DNA of 64,000 nt, from positions 930,001-994,000 of the forward strand of contig WIUZ02000006.1 of NCBI GenBank assembly GCA_015956445.1. The letters run 5' to 3'. Origin of the DNA: Thelephora terrestris (taxonomy: Eukaryota > Basidiomycota > Agaricomycetes > Thelephorales > Thelephoraceae). The position numbers and the translations under genes were made by a program. Positions 35,476 to 47,200 of this stretch are shown piece after piece (within the stretch, counting starts at the first letter, position 1; the number at the start of each line of letters is the position of its first letter). The notes beneath the pieces were generated by a model. The model worked only from the letters and a program-made list of their open reading frames with translations. It was not told where the DNA came from and ran no database searches.

Positions 35476-38208
35476 CTACTGCCATGTCTTTGGCCCGAAG
35501 GACTGGCCGTTTTGGACAGTCTTCAACGGCGTGTAATTGAAGTCTGCCGTATTGAGGTAAACGGTGTTACCCCACCAGTTCAACTGCTGGCCGCCACCAG
35601 GGTAGACAACAGTGAAGAAGATGACGACGCCCGCAATGGCGACACCGAAATCGAGAGCGAGCGAAAGGATGTAGTTGTATCGCATCCACCACATGAAGCG
35701 GTAACGACGGAGGTAGAATTGGAAGATGAATCCGACCAAAGCCGACGAAGAGAAGTTGATGCCAGTGCCAGGGGGCATGCCGGTAGGACCGACCCAGAAG
35801 ACGGGGATGTTGACGTAGCGGAAGAGAGATCGTGGGTACTTGCGAGCGAGGAAGTAGAAGGGGATGGGGGAAACGGCGCCAATAAACAGAAACCAAATAG
35901 CGGCGTAGTACCTGCAAGAAAATTTAGTTAATCGGAGCGTTGGGAGAGGCAGAGAGACCTACATTTGGCCAGGTCCAAACAAACGAGACGGTCCAACACC
36001 GCCATACAGCAGTGAAGCTTCTGCAAAGACGGTTGATGATGGGCAGATGAACCCGTTCTTCTGGCCCTGGTGGCAAACACCCTCAATGTGGGTGAGGGCC
36101 CAGCGTTGGACGACGACAACAACGAAGCATGAAACCACGGAGGCGGTGGCCTGAGCGATGAACATGACTCTGGGCGGAACCTTCATATAGTGACCGAGTT
36201 TCAAGTGACCAGAAAAGTCGAGGGCCTGCTTCGACACGATGGTCCCATAAACCTTAAAGATCATGACGGCAATAGGCCTGCCGGGAATCACGTAGCCAGC
36301 GATGAGCTCGCTGAAGACGTTGAGGGTCAATTGCTGATTGGTGATTGCAAGGAGGATGCCGAGGGGGAGGACGAAAGCGAAACCAAGGATGATGGCGAGG
36401 ATATACGCCCAGAATGGCATCGTCGTCTCGTAGGCCTCAATGGCGACCGCTCCAAGGACGAAGGAAAAGACGAAGACAGCGACAAACCACCAGTGAGGGA
36501 TGGTTTGGTAGCGGGACATCAGGCGGGAGTGAATGTCCTTCTCGTCCTTGATCGAAGTGCGGAGTTGCCTCATGATGTCGCGCCCGTACCACAAGTAGGT
36601 GTGAGTGACGACTGCGGTGAGAGCGGCCAAGCTTAGGCAATAGTTCATGATGAATGCCGCGGAGAGAAACACGGGGGAGTAGTTGCGATACTTCTCCACA
36701 TCGAACAGACCGTTCGTGACCACCTGGGTGATGTCGAATGGAGTCCCAGTGTTCGTGTAAGTTGCGGGGGAGTTGACTGGGAAGTAGGCGGTGTTCCATG
36801 TATTCGTGAAGTAGATGATCGGGACGATGATCCAGAACCAGAACAGGAACGAAACGGTGGTGTTCACTTGGGCCCACCACTGAAGAGGCGGTCAGGGGCG
36901 TTCTCCCGTATACAGATAGAATAACACTTACAGGGATGACCAAAGGACTCCCGAAATACGAAATCATCGCCCAGTCGAAGGTGAGGAATCCCATTCCCAA
37001 GCCGGAAACGTAGCCGAAGAGGCTATTGACAGCGACGTTGTTTGGGGCGATCCAGCATGCCCAGGTGAACCAAGACAATGCTGTAAAGATATAGCCGGGG
37101 AACCAATACCAGACGAAGCTGGCGGCAGCCGCAATGGCGAAGAAACGCTGGCGGGACATGTGCTTCTTGTCCCTGGTGGAATAGGATTTGTGCAGGGTGT
37201 TGAACAACGCAGAGTTAACGAGCGCTCCAGGCCAGATCATGCTCGATGGCCACACGAGGAACCTCATGAACATTCCCGCGAAGGCATATCCCATGAGCTG
37301 GGAGGAAATGCAGATCATTATTTCGTAGCCGAATCCGAAGTTCTTCCCATAGAAAAGTTCTTGAGACAATAGAAGATCGGTTGCGTAGGCACCAATTTCG
37401 ACGACTTTTGCCATCACGGTGATAACAGTGTGTTCCTTGGCGTTGAACGGGCCGGGGTTTAAGGTCCAGACGTAACCGAAGGTGTTGAATCGGGTTGTTG
37501 GGAGGACCCATTCGAAGAATCGGCCAATGGGGAGGGAAAGCAGCTGTACAACAACACCGGACATGAAAATGGAGGGATCTGCGCTAAAAGTCAAAATTTT
37601 ACTTAGCACCTGAAGCTGTGTTACTTACAACGCAAGCTAAACAACTGGTTGAACGCCGGGAGGGCGGCCGAGAAAAATATTCCGATTGCCCACCTAGTGG
37701 CCAGAGTTAACGGATGACGAAACCAGGTCGTTTGATGTTACTTACATCCTGATGGTACTGACCGGCATTGTCGGATCGTCCAGGTTTGAAACAGCAGCAC
37801 GGACTTCAGGGTATGGGGATTCTCTGACTCTTGTGATCAGCAAGGCTCGATGACCAAAGTTGAAAAGGAGACATACTCTACTTCATCATCATCGACATAC
37901 TTCAATTTGGAGGCTGAGTGCTCTTTGGAAGAGCCGTAGTGGGAGTCTCCATCAAAATCTGAAGTCGAATAAGCAGAGCCTCTTCGGTGTTTACTCTCAA
38001 GCTCGAAGGAGTCGGTGCTCGATGCAGTCGGTGAAGGAAGTCCGTTAACATCATAGTTGGGATCATTCCAGTGTTCCTCCAGGAGAGAGTCGATGTCCCG
38101 AGGGACGTCGGGGTGGGTCATGCGTTTGCTTTTAGCAGTAGAGGTGGTTGGGAGAGGGGAAACCTCTGGAGACTCGATCTCGATGGTCAGGTTCTTGCGG
38201 ACAACCAT
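35476..38208 (-). CDS. Oligopeptide transporter, OPT family
   Basis: Proton-coupled small peptide (tetra/pentapeptide or glutathione-type) importer of the plasma membrane. The start MVVRKNLTIEIESPEVSPLP begins a hydrophilic N-terminal tail of about 130 residues. The family signature NPGPFNAKEH is at about 37450, followed by many membrane helices (e.g. YEIMICISSQLMGYAFAGMF; FIAQATASVVSCFVVVVVQR). Other OPT landmarks are WPSSMIWPGALVNSALFNTL, FLTFDWAMISYFGSPLVIP, VYGTIVSKQALDFSGHLKLG and YVNIPVFWVGPTGMPPGTGI. The end is NGQSFGPKTWQ. Introns lie near 35912-35960, 36880-36930, 37590-37630, 37690-37745 and 37840-37880. About 800 residues. Substrate not predictable. Confidence 0.93.
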
Positions 38209-39931
38209 GATTGATTGATGAGTGGGCGGCAAGGGAGGATGACCTGCAGCTTCAGCCCTAGGCTAGCTGGGAAGGGGGGCGGGGGCGGAGAGGGCGGATG
38301 AGGAATGATTTTCGGTGGATGGACCTTTTTGTGCATTGTGGACCCGCAACTTTGTATCAAAACACCGGCGAGACAACGATTGGTCCAAGCTCCTGAGCTA
38401 TTGTCTGTAGAAAATGCGACGTAAAAATTGTGGAAACCGACTTAGAATGAATAAGGGTTGATGTCCGTCCGTATGGAAACATCGCCCTTGAAGGCTAGGA
38501 CAAAAACGAAACTTTGCTAGGTCCAGGAACTTGATGCGAAAACAAAGTTTGCGAGCCGGAAGACGAAAAACGTGGGCTGCTTATTGTCTTCGCTCGGCCT
38601 AGTCGCGAAGATGACAATAAGTGGGCGTCGGACAACAAAAGACCGGCAGACGCCCGATCATCCCGTAGATCACATGTTCACGTGGCTTGTCTTATCTGGG
38701 AGCACAATGATTCCCACGATGGTTCCATTCGCGAAAAGCTGACCTGGTTTCGCTTCTGCATAACCAACTAGAAGTGACGACTACGCAACACACTGGGGGA
38801 GAGATTCCCTGAGGATGAATTGTGTTGCTCATGATTAAAGCGACAGCTACTGCAACCGCTCTGCATAACGAAAGACGTCGGATATGAACTCGACACGCAG
38901 GCGCCTCCACGGTCTCGGTTCGCTTATCTCTTCCCAGCGCTTTCAGTTCTCAGGACGAACACTATCCCCATTGGAGTTGTTTCGTCGTGTTTTACTACGG
39001 ATCTCGGGCACTTAATCATCGAGATACCAGCTGATTCCTTGCAAATACCATTGTCCCCTAGGTCTAGAACAGGGATTCCCGGTGTTAACCAAGATATATT
39101 GAATGCCGAGGATTGAGCCCAGCTGGCTTTGCACGTACTAGCCAGAAGAGGCGCGGTCGCGATCCCTACCCAGAAAGGCACCTCGAGTGGGGAACCTGGA
39201 AGGCCCTTGGGCCGGTAATCAAACCAAGACCACACTTCACCTTTCCGAAATTCAGATTGCACTCCATGACCATCCAGTACCCGGTTATTCTACAAGCTAT
39301 CCGGAGCTCGTCGAGGCTGATCCTCAAGGCCTCTATCTCGGTCAGAATCTCACATCCGGGACCTACCGTACGTCTCGTGAGAGACACCCGTCTGGTAACG
39401 CAACGCAAATGTCCCTACTGAAGACCCACCAGAGTCCTTCAGTGTTGACAACCTTCTGGCTCGTAGACCAAACCATCACCGGTAGGGATACAGTATTCTC
39501 CTCTCAGGTAGCCACACTCTTGCGCCGTTAATCCATTCGCTGTTTTTGTTCCATCCCTCCGTTGGCATATTCCAACTTCACCCAGTATTTGCTATCTTAT
39601 TTCGCGCACCAAGGTCACAAACACCAGGAACACGTTTGATATTTCAAGGACGCGGGATTCCTCAAGTGACGCGGGTATTGAGATAGTCGACATCACGAAT
39701 ACTCGTACACATTGTCTCCATAATAGTTGTGGCAGACGAAAATCAAGCAAAAGGATGTGGGTTGCCCAGCACTCACAGCGCTTGCAGAATTGCTCAAGCC
39801 ATCTGTGCCTCGGGAGTTTCCACCGTTGATCGAGGTGTCGTGCACATCGAGCGCTAAGTTGCGACGTCAGCGAAGTTTCGTTTCTTTTCTTCAAGCCTGT
39901 GGCTTGGTCAATCCGCCGAATACTGGATGCG
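38209..39931. other. 1.7-kb gene-free stretch between OPT and ALG10
   Basis: Divergent promoter space of the OPT and ALG10 genes. Short open frames at 38924-39262 (-) and 39187-39531 (+) overlap on opposite strands and carry no recognisable motif. A hairpin lies at 38580-38621. No RNA gene seen. Confidence 0.5.
38580..38621. repeat. Hairpin-forming inverted repeat
   Basis: CTTATTGTC plus TTCGC (38580-38593) pairs with GCGAA plus GACAATAAG (38605-38621), with a three-base bulge (GAT) and an 11-nt loop. It is 14 bp of stem in all, about 370 bp upstream of the OPT start. It could be a binding site, a foldback, or chance. Confidence 0.5.
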
Positions 39932-41723
39932 ATGGAGCACTCTTCGCTATACCATGTTGTGTTCTGCGTGGTCGGTATTATGGTGTTGAAGGAAGTCAAC
40001 GGTATTGTCACCAAACCTTACATGGTGTGTGTCCTTCTGTTGACCGCTTTGATCCTACGCCGAGCTTGTCATGCACAGGATGAACCGTTCCACGTACCCC
40101 AGGCCCAAGCGTACTGCAACGGCGAATGGGCCACTTGGGATCCAAAGATAACTACCCCTCCTGGATTGTATGTATCACCCAATCCATCCCGTTGGTGTCA
40201 TTGACTTGTACCTTACAGATATGTGTTGAGCGTCGCCTTGAAACATTTGATTACCTTCAAATGCAACTTATCCGTCCTACGATTAACACCGTTGCTAACA
40301 CTACTGGCACTTCCATTTGCTCTGACGCGTCTACTTTGTTACCATAAACGTTTGCGGCCTCCCGGCTCGTTCTTCACCCCAACTGCGGAGGCTGTGGTCC
40401 TCTCTGCGTTCCCTGTCGTGTGGTTCTTTGGGTTCCTGTACTACACCGACGTTCCCAGTGCCCTCTTCACCATGACCTCGATAATCTCTGCCACGGAATC
40501 GAGACACTGGACTGCCGCGCTCGTAAGTCGCAAGAGCGCATATACGAGGTCAGGGTCAATAATCCGCAAGTTTGGCAGCTCGGGTTGATCAGTTGCACAT
40601 TCCGCCAAACCAATATCGTTTGGCTATTTTATGGGTACATTTCGAGTCAGCTGACGTTCCTTCGGTTCCGTCGGGACGGAGTCAGGCTACCTGACCCTCC
40701 TGCACTTGCGGCGTCCCCAGGTGAGTAGGACCTTGCCCTAACCCAGAACCTTTCTTCCCAGTCACACTTAATGATACACAGACGATTTCATAAAGATTGC
40801 CTTGAGTGCTCCCAAGATCATCCTAGATATACTTCCTTCCTCTGTGCCGTACTTTGTCGATGCCTTGCTCTTTGCGCTCTTCGTCAGATGGAACGGGGGG
40901 ATCGTCTTGGGTCAGAAGTTCGCACGTTCATATCAGAAGATCTCAGCTGATACAGAATCCAGGCGATAAGACAAATCACACTCCAGCTTTTCACGTTCCC
41001 CAGATCTATTACTTTGTCGCGTTTTCCACCATCATGGGATGGCCGGCTCTCATTTCTGGGAAAGAAGGTCTAAGACCTTTGATCCACGGTGTTATCGCGA
41101 GGATGTGGGGCAGTAAAAGGTCTGCTTCTGGGCCTCCTTTTGCGTCACGGTGCTCACCCCCTCATCCAGGCGTAGTGCTGTGACGCTGGCCTTCTTCTTC
41201 CTGATGGCATTTACTGTCCATCGTTATACGTGAGTCTATCTAACTACGCAGACGATGATGATAGGCTACCCAAATCAGCAGCGTTCATCATCCATTCCTG
41301 CTGTCTGATAATCGGCACTATACGTTTTATATCTGGCGGAGGATTTTCATGTTACACCCCGTGATGCCATACCTCCTGATTCCCGGCTATCTAGCGTGTG
41401 GATGGGCTTGGTTCCTCCGAGTTGGTGTGTCAGAACCTCAACCCTGATTACTCCTCAAAGCGGCTAAAGGTGAAGCAGGTACCGATCAAACTCTGTCGCA
41501 GGCCTTGCTTCTTCCTGTATGCGTCCTGCCGGTGCTCCTTCCAACACCTCTGTTAGAGCCTCGGTATTTCCTCATTCCGTATCTTTTACTGAGAGCGCAG
41601 GTAGCGGATGTTCCAGGGTGGGGTGTGGCTTTAGAGGCGGCGTGGTATACCATCATCAATGCTGTTACAATGTGGGTCTTTCTGTACTGCGAAAGAGAAG
41701 GAGAGATTAGGTTCATGTGGTAG
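39932..41723 (+). CDS. ALG10: Dol-P-Glc:Glc2Man9GlcNAc2 alpha-1,2-glucosyltransferase
   Basis: ER-membrane enzyme adding the last glucose to the dolichol-linked N-glycan precursor. The start [20 protein letters not shown] gives a first membrane helix. An intron after KPYM (GTGTGT..CACAG) leads to the catalytic luminal loop [20 protein letters not shown], then [10 protein letters not shown], the ALG10 signature with the essential Asp-Glu. A further intron gives [20 protein letters not shown]. Later landmarks: [60 protein letters not shown] (across an intron), [20 protein letters not shown] and [16 protein letters not shown]. It ends GEIRFMW at 41723. About ten hydrophobic segments and about six introns. 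The next gene starts 193 bp downstream in the same direction. Confidence 0.92.
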
Positions 41724-41916
41724 TGTCACCTCTGGTCACGTGTCTTGAATAAAGTGTCCTTCGGCGTCTTCCGAGAGTCCGATCAAACATTTGGGACTGC
41801 AGGTCTCATACCCGCAACAACGTCCACCACGGTTGTCCGAAGGGCCCAACCAGTAAGTATGAGCTCGCCCTCCGCTTATCTAGAGACTGAAAACCGTGGT
41901 AGCTGCTTCCAGCACA

Positions 41917-43944
41917 ATGCCGACGGCCGAACCAACGATCTCCAGTGGCGCCTCGCGCCCTACGAAACCACCTATGAAAATCAAACACTCTATCACCCTC
42001 TCTTCGGTTGGGAAAGCTTTGGCAGATGTCATGAACAAAGATAGCGCGAAGAACGGCACTCTAGAGAAACAAACTAGGAAGTCCAAGGAACCAAAGGACG
42101 CAACTGTTACTCGGTTGGGCTCAAGAACAAGAGCGTCGATCGACGTCGTCCCGTCATCCGAAAGAAGAGCTTCGCTGGACACGGTGCCTGTTGCTTTTCG
42201 CACTCGGGGGGCTTTGAAAGCTGCTTTCGGTCATTCGGAGAACAAGCCTTCGCAGGCGGAGAGCTTCAACGCATCCAACGTCTCGTTATCCAGGGTATCG
42301 AGTCTCAAACCCAAGCCCACAGGGACTTCATTGCCCAAATACCGACCCAGTTCAACTGAACCATTCTCGAAGAACCCTTCACTATCCAAAGTCGCCGTCA
42401 CCAGAAAGTCTGGGAGCACCTCTTCTGACAAGAGTTCACCCTCACCATCGCCAGCACCCTCAGAACTCCCGCGTCGCTCTATCAGCCCCCACAAGCGTTT
42501 GATTAAACATAATCGCGCGGCCTCCGAGACGCCCCAATCGACCACAAAGAAAGAGGCCACATTCTCTGCAACCAAGACGAAAGCCAAAGTATCTCCAAAC
42601 AAGACCCCGTCTGGTCCACCTTCCTCCAAATCCGCCAACCCCTCTGCTGCCTTATCCCCTTCCCAACCAGCCACACGACCCCCCTCTTCTACGTCTGCTC
42701 ACAATCCCACCCCCACACCGACGAAGTTGCGAAAGTTTGCGGGCTTTGGATTCGATTCCTCGTCGAAACAACAACCCCCTGTCCATGTCACGTTACAGAC
42801 ATCTCCTATTGCCAAGGATTCCAGCCAGGATACCACTGCCAGCAGCTCAGAGAATGCGTCGACTTCCCGCCAAACCCCCTTAACTCCGCCTTTTGAGGGA
42901 GACAGTTACGACAGCATCGATGTAGAGTTCATGCTCGGGGCCTCCACGTCTCCTTCAGCTCCAACACCAGCCATCCCCCGGATTCGGGAACCTCGTAAAA
43001 GAGATGAACCCACCACTCCTACCCGATCCAACAATTTGCCCACTCGAGCAGATCTCTCCTACTTATCCCCCCTACCCAACGGTAGCCCACCGTCACTCAG
43101 ACCGAAACAGAAGAAACCCGGCAATGATCGGGGTTCGCTCTTGTCCTGGGACCAATTGGCCGCAGCAAACAACTCTGTAGACGATGCCGGGGACATTTCG
43201 CATATGCTTTCCGAGATTCCTGCCCCATTCATGCCGGGAGTTCTCTCACCGGCCCCGAGCACCATCATGGAACTTCCGGACAGTCCTGGCCTCAGCACAG
43301 TTTCTCTCTCCCCAGTCGGTTACACCTCGATCTCGCGAGTTTTGTTGCCAGACGTCACACCCTCGCCTGCCCCTCTGCGCCTCGAGATGGAACGGTCCAG
43401 TTCTTCTGTGGCGTCCGAGAGTGCAACGAATACGATGTTGCGACTTCAATTAGCACAACAGGAGCACATGGCAAGGGAGAGGCTGGATCGTATCCAGAGC
43501 CTTGAGAAACAGCTACATTACGAGAGAGAAGCTCACGAGAAATCCGCTCGAGAGCTCGCTCAACAGGTTACAGAAGTCGACACTGGACTCCGGGCTCATA
43601 TCGAAGCGACGGAACGCAAGATAGCCGAACGCGACGCACAGATCCTTTCGCTACAGGGGCAGCTGAAACAGCTGAACGGCTCGAAAAGGCACGAGCTTGA
43701 CCGGGCGGTGGAACAAACGAAGGCCCAAACTACGACGGCGTACTCGAACAATCTGCAGATGGTTCACATGAAGTGGGAGGCGGCAGCTGCCGGTCAGCAA
43801 GCCGCAAGTTCGTGGTCGACTGTCGCTTCTCTCTTCGGTGGCCACCTTGGACTTATCAAAGCAAACAGAGAGGCGTTGGCGACTCTCCTTTCAGGGCTGG
43901 ATCACACCCTTGATTCTTTGCGAGCGCAAGCGCACGCCTGTTGA
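41917..43944 (+). CDS. Unrecognised Ser/Pro-rich coiled-coil protein
   Basis: A single uninterrupted frame of 675 residues, unusual here because most neighbours have several introns. The start is the ATG at 41917 (MPTAEPTISSGASRPTKPPM). Residues 1 to about 490 are low in structure and rich in Ser, Pro, Thr and Lys, with many SP/TP sites (e.g. SRQTPLTPPF, SPSPAPSELP), which suggests proline-directed phosphorylation. Residues about 490-610 form a likely coiled coil (QLAQQEHMARERLDRIQSLE; IAERDAQILSLQGQLKQLNG). The conserved-looking C-terminus reads SWSTVASLFGGHLGLIKANR, then LATLLSGLDHTLDSLRA. A cytoskeletal or cell-cycle scaffold is possible from composition and from the neighbouring SPC105/kinesin pair, but no family is recognised. 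Confidence 0.7.
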   Translation: MPTAEPTISSGASRPTKPPMKIKHSITLSSVGKALADVMNKDSAKNGTLEKQTRKSKEPKDATVTRLGSRTRASIDVVPSSERRASLDTVPVAFRTRGALKAAFGHSENKPSQAESFNASNVSLSRVSSLKPKPTGTSLPKYRPSSTEPFSKNPSLSKVAVTRKSGSTSSDKSSPSPSPAPSELPRRSISPHKRLIKHNRAASETPQSTTKKEATFSATKTKAKVSPNKTPSGPPSSKSANPSAALSPSQPATRPPSSTSAHNPTPTPTKLRKFAGFGFDSSSKQQPPVHVTLQTSPIAKDSSQDTTASSSENASTSRQTPLTPPFEGDSYDSIDVEFMLGASTSPSAPTPAIPRIREPRKRDEPTTPTRSNNLPTRADLSYLSPLPNGSPPSLRPKQKKPGNDRGSLLSWDQLAAANNSVDDAGDISHMLSEIPAPFMPGVLSPAPSTIMELPDSPGLSTVSLSPVGYTSISRVLLPDVTPSPAPLRLEMERSSSSVASESATNTMLRLQLAQQEHMARERLDRIQSLEKQLHYEREAHEKSARELAQQVTEVDTGLRAHIEATERKIAERDAQILSLQGQLKQLNGSKRHELDRAVEQTKAQTTTAYSNNLQMVHMKWEAAAAGQQAASSWSTVASLFGGHLGLIKANREALATLLSGLDHTLDSLRAQAHAC

Positions 43945-44221
43945 TTTGGCCCATCTCTTATACACCTGTTCGTGTCCTATCTTCTTTGGTTCTTGGTTCG
44001 TGTTTATAACCACCCTCACATTCTCTCCCTTCTCTGCCATTATTATTTTTCATGCAGTTTAGCATTTTCATGCCATCTTGCCATCTCGTGCATGTACTCA
44101 GACCCCGCTGAGGTCACCCGGTCCGTGTCCACTTCAGCTTGTCCGTACACTTCGTGTTCTATTATACCTGTGCAGTACCTATGTAGATAAAGTCATAATG
44201 ACATCATGATTGTAACGACGA
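43945..44221. other. Convergent 3' flanks
   Basis: 277 bp between the stops of the coiled-coil gene and SPC105. T-rich, no coding exon. Confidence 0.5.
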
Positions 44222-47200
44222 TCATGACCTAGGGAGGGCAGCGTCGATGGCATCCAGGAGGCATCCATGTTGTTGGTCTGGGGTTACCTGGGTGAGGTAT
44301 TCGATTACAGACACACGAATGTTCTCCCGGCTACGGAACGGGTGTAAGCGTGGGGACAGTAGGCGCGCGGGATAAAACACGCACTGGAAAGGTCCCATCA
44401 ACACCTCTACCTCACATTTTGTCCTCGTCAAGGCGATCGGCCAGTGTGCGAAAACTCCAAAATCAAACAAGAAATTTATCAGAATCTTTGATCGCATCGC
44501 CAGGTCTACGACTCTTATGGTTGCTTTGAAGGAAGGTACTGTAGCGAGGACATCGCTGGTACTGGACGTGGAAGCATTCAAATCGTCGGCGGTGCCATCT
44601 TGGGGTATGATCTCTATCGCAACGGGGTATTTTGTCTCGATGACGTTGAGTTGCGTTCGAAGTTGAACGATGGATGTCCAGTAGTCGCTCAAGAAAGTCA
44701 CGATCTGCACTCCCGTTATTTTAGCGGTCCCTCTCTGAATCAGGGCGCCAGAAGGCTACTCACTTCGCGGTTTGTCGTTGCATCTCCCATGTTGCGAACC
44801 CACTTCACAGCTGTCTGTAGGGTGAGGTCGCTAAGGGCGGGGAAAGGGTCCTGCCTCTTTCCCGAGAGCGGCAACCGGTCTATTGTGACCCTCGACACAA
44901 TGGGGACGAAGTTGACACAGGGCACCAAGACCGAAAACCTCCCAGCGTAGAGGAACTGGGCCATCCCAGCGCCGATCTTTGTCGCCTTCCATAGGTGGAG
45001 ATCCTGAAGACCCTCGAGTCTGTCTGATGAGGGTATTTCAAGATTCATTGGGATGGGAAGGCAACCACTAAGGCGTACCTTTAAGCCTGAAGACCTCCTC
45101 TTTGGTGCTGTTGTTCTGGATCTGAATAATCCTTTCGCACTCTGCGATGGCGTTCTGTGCCCCCCTTTTCTCTTCATCGAGCTCCGCGGACCGCATATTC
45201 AGCCTCTCGAGTTTAGCAGTTGCCTCAGACACATCCGCTCGGAACACATCGAGCTCGGCGCTGAACGAAGAAGGGTCACGCGCCATGGAGAACTGGGCAA
45301 GGCTGAATCTTACCTTTGTTCTGCTAGCGATGTCTTCAACTCGTTCAAGTATTCTTGGTCACAACTCTCGATCTCTGCAACCTCTTCCTCGTCCTTCTTC
45401 AACTCTGCCATCACCTCCTCATATTCCCGTCGTAGGGTCGCAAGGAGTTCATGACTCTCCTGGTTGATTCGTTCGATGAAGTTCGCATCCTGGGAAGATA
45501 CATAGGTCATAACAACTTCATCGCCGCGTGAAGGGGCGACTTACTGCCGCGAGTTGATTGAACCCTGCCTCTGCGGATACGAGAAGTTCGTTGACCCAGT
45601 GGAACTTCCAGTCGTACCACTGAGATCGCACTTGTGCCTTCTCGTTTACCCTTAACAAGTTCAGATGAGGCTACATACCAAAGCCATCAAGATGAGGGGA
45701 GGTTTCGAATTGCAAAGGCAGGGAGCTCACAATCAGGGCTTCCTTGAATGAGTCGTCACTCTCCACAAACTCCCTAAACAAATCGGGAGTGTCCTTCTTG
45801 ACATCCTCTTCCGCCTTCTGGTAAAATTCCTTGAGGGATTCGATACGTTCTTGCAAATCCTTCGAGACCTCGTCGTACAGGATCCAGTGAGGTAAGTCTA
45901 CAAACATCGCCACGACATAGTCTGCAAGAGGTATGTCCTGGGCGTGATCAGATGTTGACGAAGAAGCCAAGAGGGATCGGTGAATGGATGATCTCCGCGG
46001 CGCCACAAGGTGTTCCATAAACTCCGTCCCGGTCATGGCAAGAAATTGCTCGATCGAAATATGAATCTGTAACGCGTGAGCACTAGCCCAGGCACACCAT
46101 CGAGCTTGAGGCCTACCTGCTCAGCGGATTCTGGGTTACTAGCTTGTGTAACTTCGTCTCTCCACCGACCGGTTGCATCGTCGTCCTCGGGAGGAGTGGC
46201 CCGAATATCCGGTTGTTCCTCTTCCAACTCTAGCGCATCTTCCTCAAAGGATGCCACAGGGCTTTTGGCCCTGGGTGGGGGGGAAGGCGATTTCGACGGA
46301 GGTAATGGGACGGGCTCTGGGGATTTGTCGTCCTGCTCGAGCTCCATGTCCTCCTCATCTTGAGGTTCCTGTGCAACAGTAGAGACGGGAGGTTGGGTTA
46401 CTAGCTCCTCTCTTGTAGGGGGGAGGGTGCTTGCTTCCTTTGATGGGCTCGGAAGATCTCCTGGTGCGCTCTTCCTCCCTTTGACCGGAGCGGGCAGACG
46501 CGTACCGAAAGCAATCGTCGTGGATCCGGTATTACCAGATTTCTGACCATGGGTGAATGAAGCAGAGGTTCTTCTGAGACCAGAAACAGAAGATGTGCGG
46601 CCTCGGGTCGGTAAACCAGGTTTCCGCGGGCTGGAGGTGAGTCCAGCTTTCTTTCCGGGGTTGGAAGGTGTCGGTATCGTGCCCTTGGAAGGCGATTCTT
46701 CAGGGGGAGCAGAGAGAGCACGCGGTGTGGAAGGGGCCGTGAGATGCGAGATAGCCGGTCTCTTCCCAGGAGTAGGGCGTTCCTCAATTGGCTTTTCGGT
46801 TTCAGTGACAGGTCGCTTCTGGGGACGAGCACCTGTGATCGCAGCCGAAGCTGTTGTTGAAGCATCTGGCTTGGCTGCGGGCTTCTGCAGAGAGAACACT
46901 AATTGTTTCTCCAGTTGTCGCGGTTTGAATACATTACTAGCATTGAACGATGTTGCTTTTGGGGTTTCTGTGGTCGGAGGTTTGAACACGGGTTGGATGG
47001 ACGGGATGGAGGTGGGTTTTTGGAATATAGGCAGGGGCTTTGTAGAAACGGAGGGGGAGAGCTGGGAAAGGTCAGGATGGTCCGGTGGGGAGTGATTTTC
47101 CGATGGCAATGTAACAGGCAGTCTGATCTGCTCGTCCGTACCGTGGGTCTGACTGCTACTATAGTTGGAGGTAGATGCTTGGCTCGGATCGGTGAAAGTG

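Noticed and set aside
36190-36636. 148-codon + strand frame
   Set aside because: Antisense to OPT membrane helices; acidic composition is the expected mirror of hydrophobic codons.
39187-39531. 114-codon + strand frame upstream of ALG10
   Set aside because: Has no ATG start in frame at its beginning, no recognisable domain, and overlaps a minus-strand frame of similar length.
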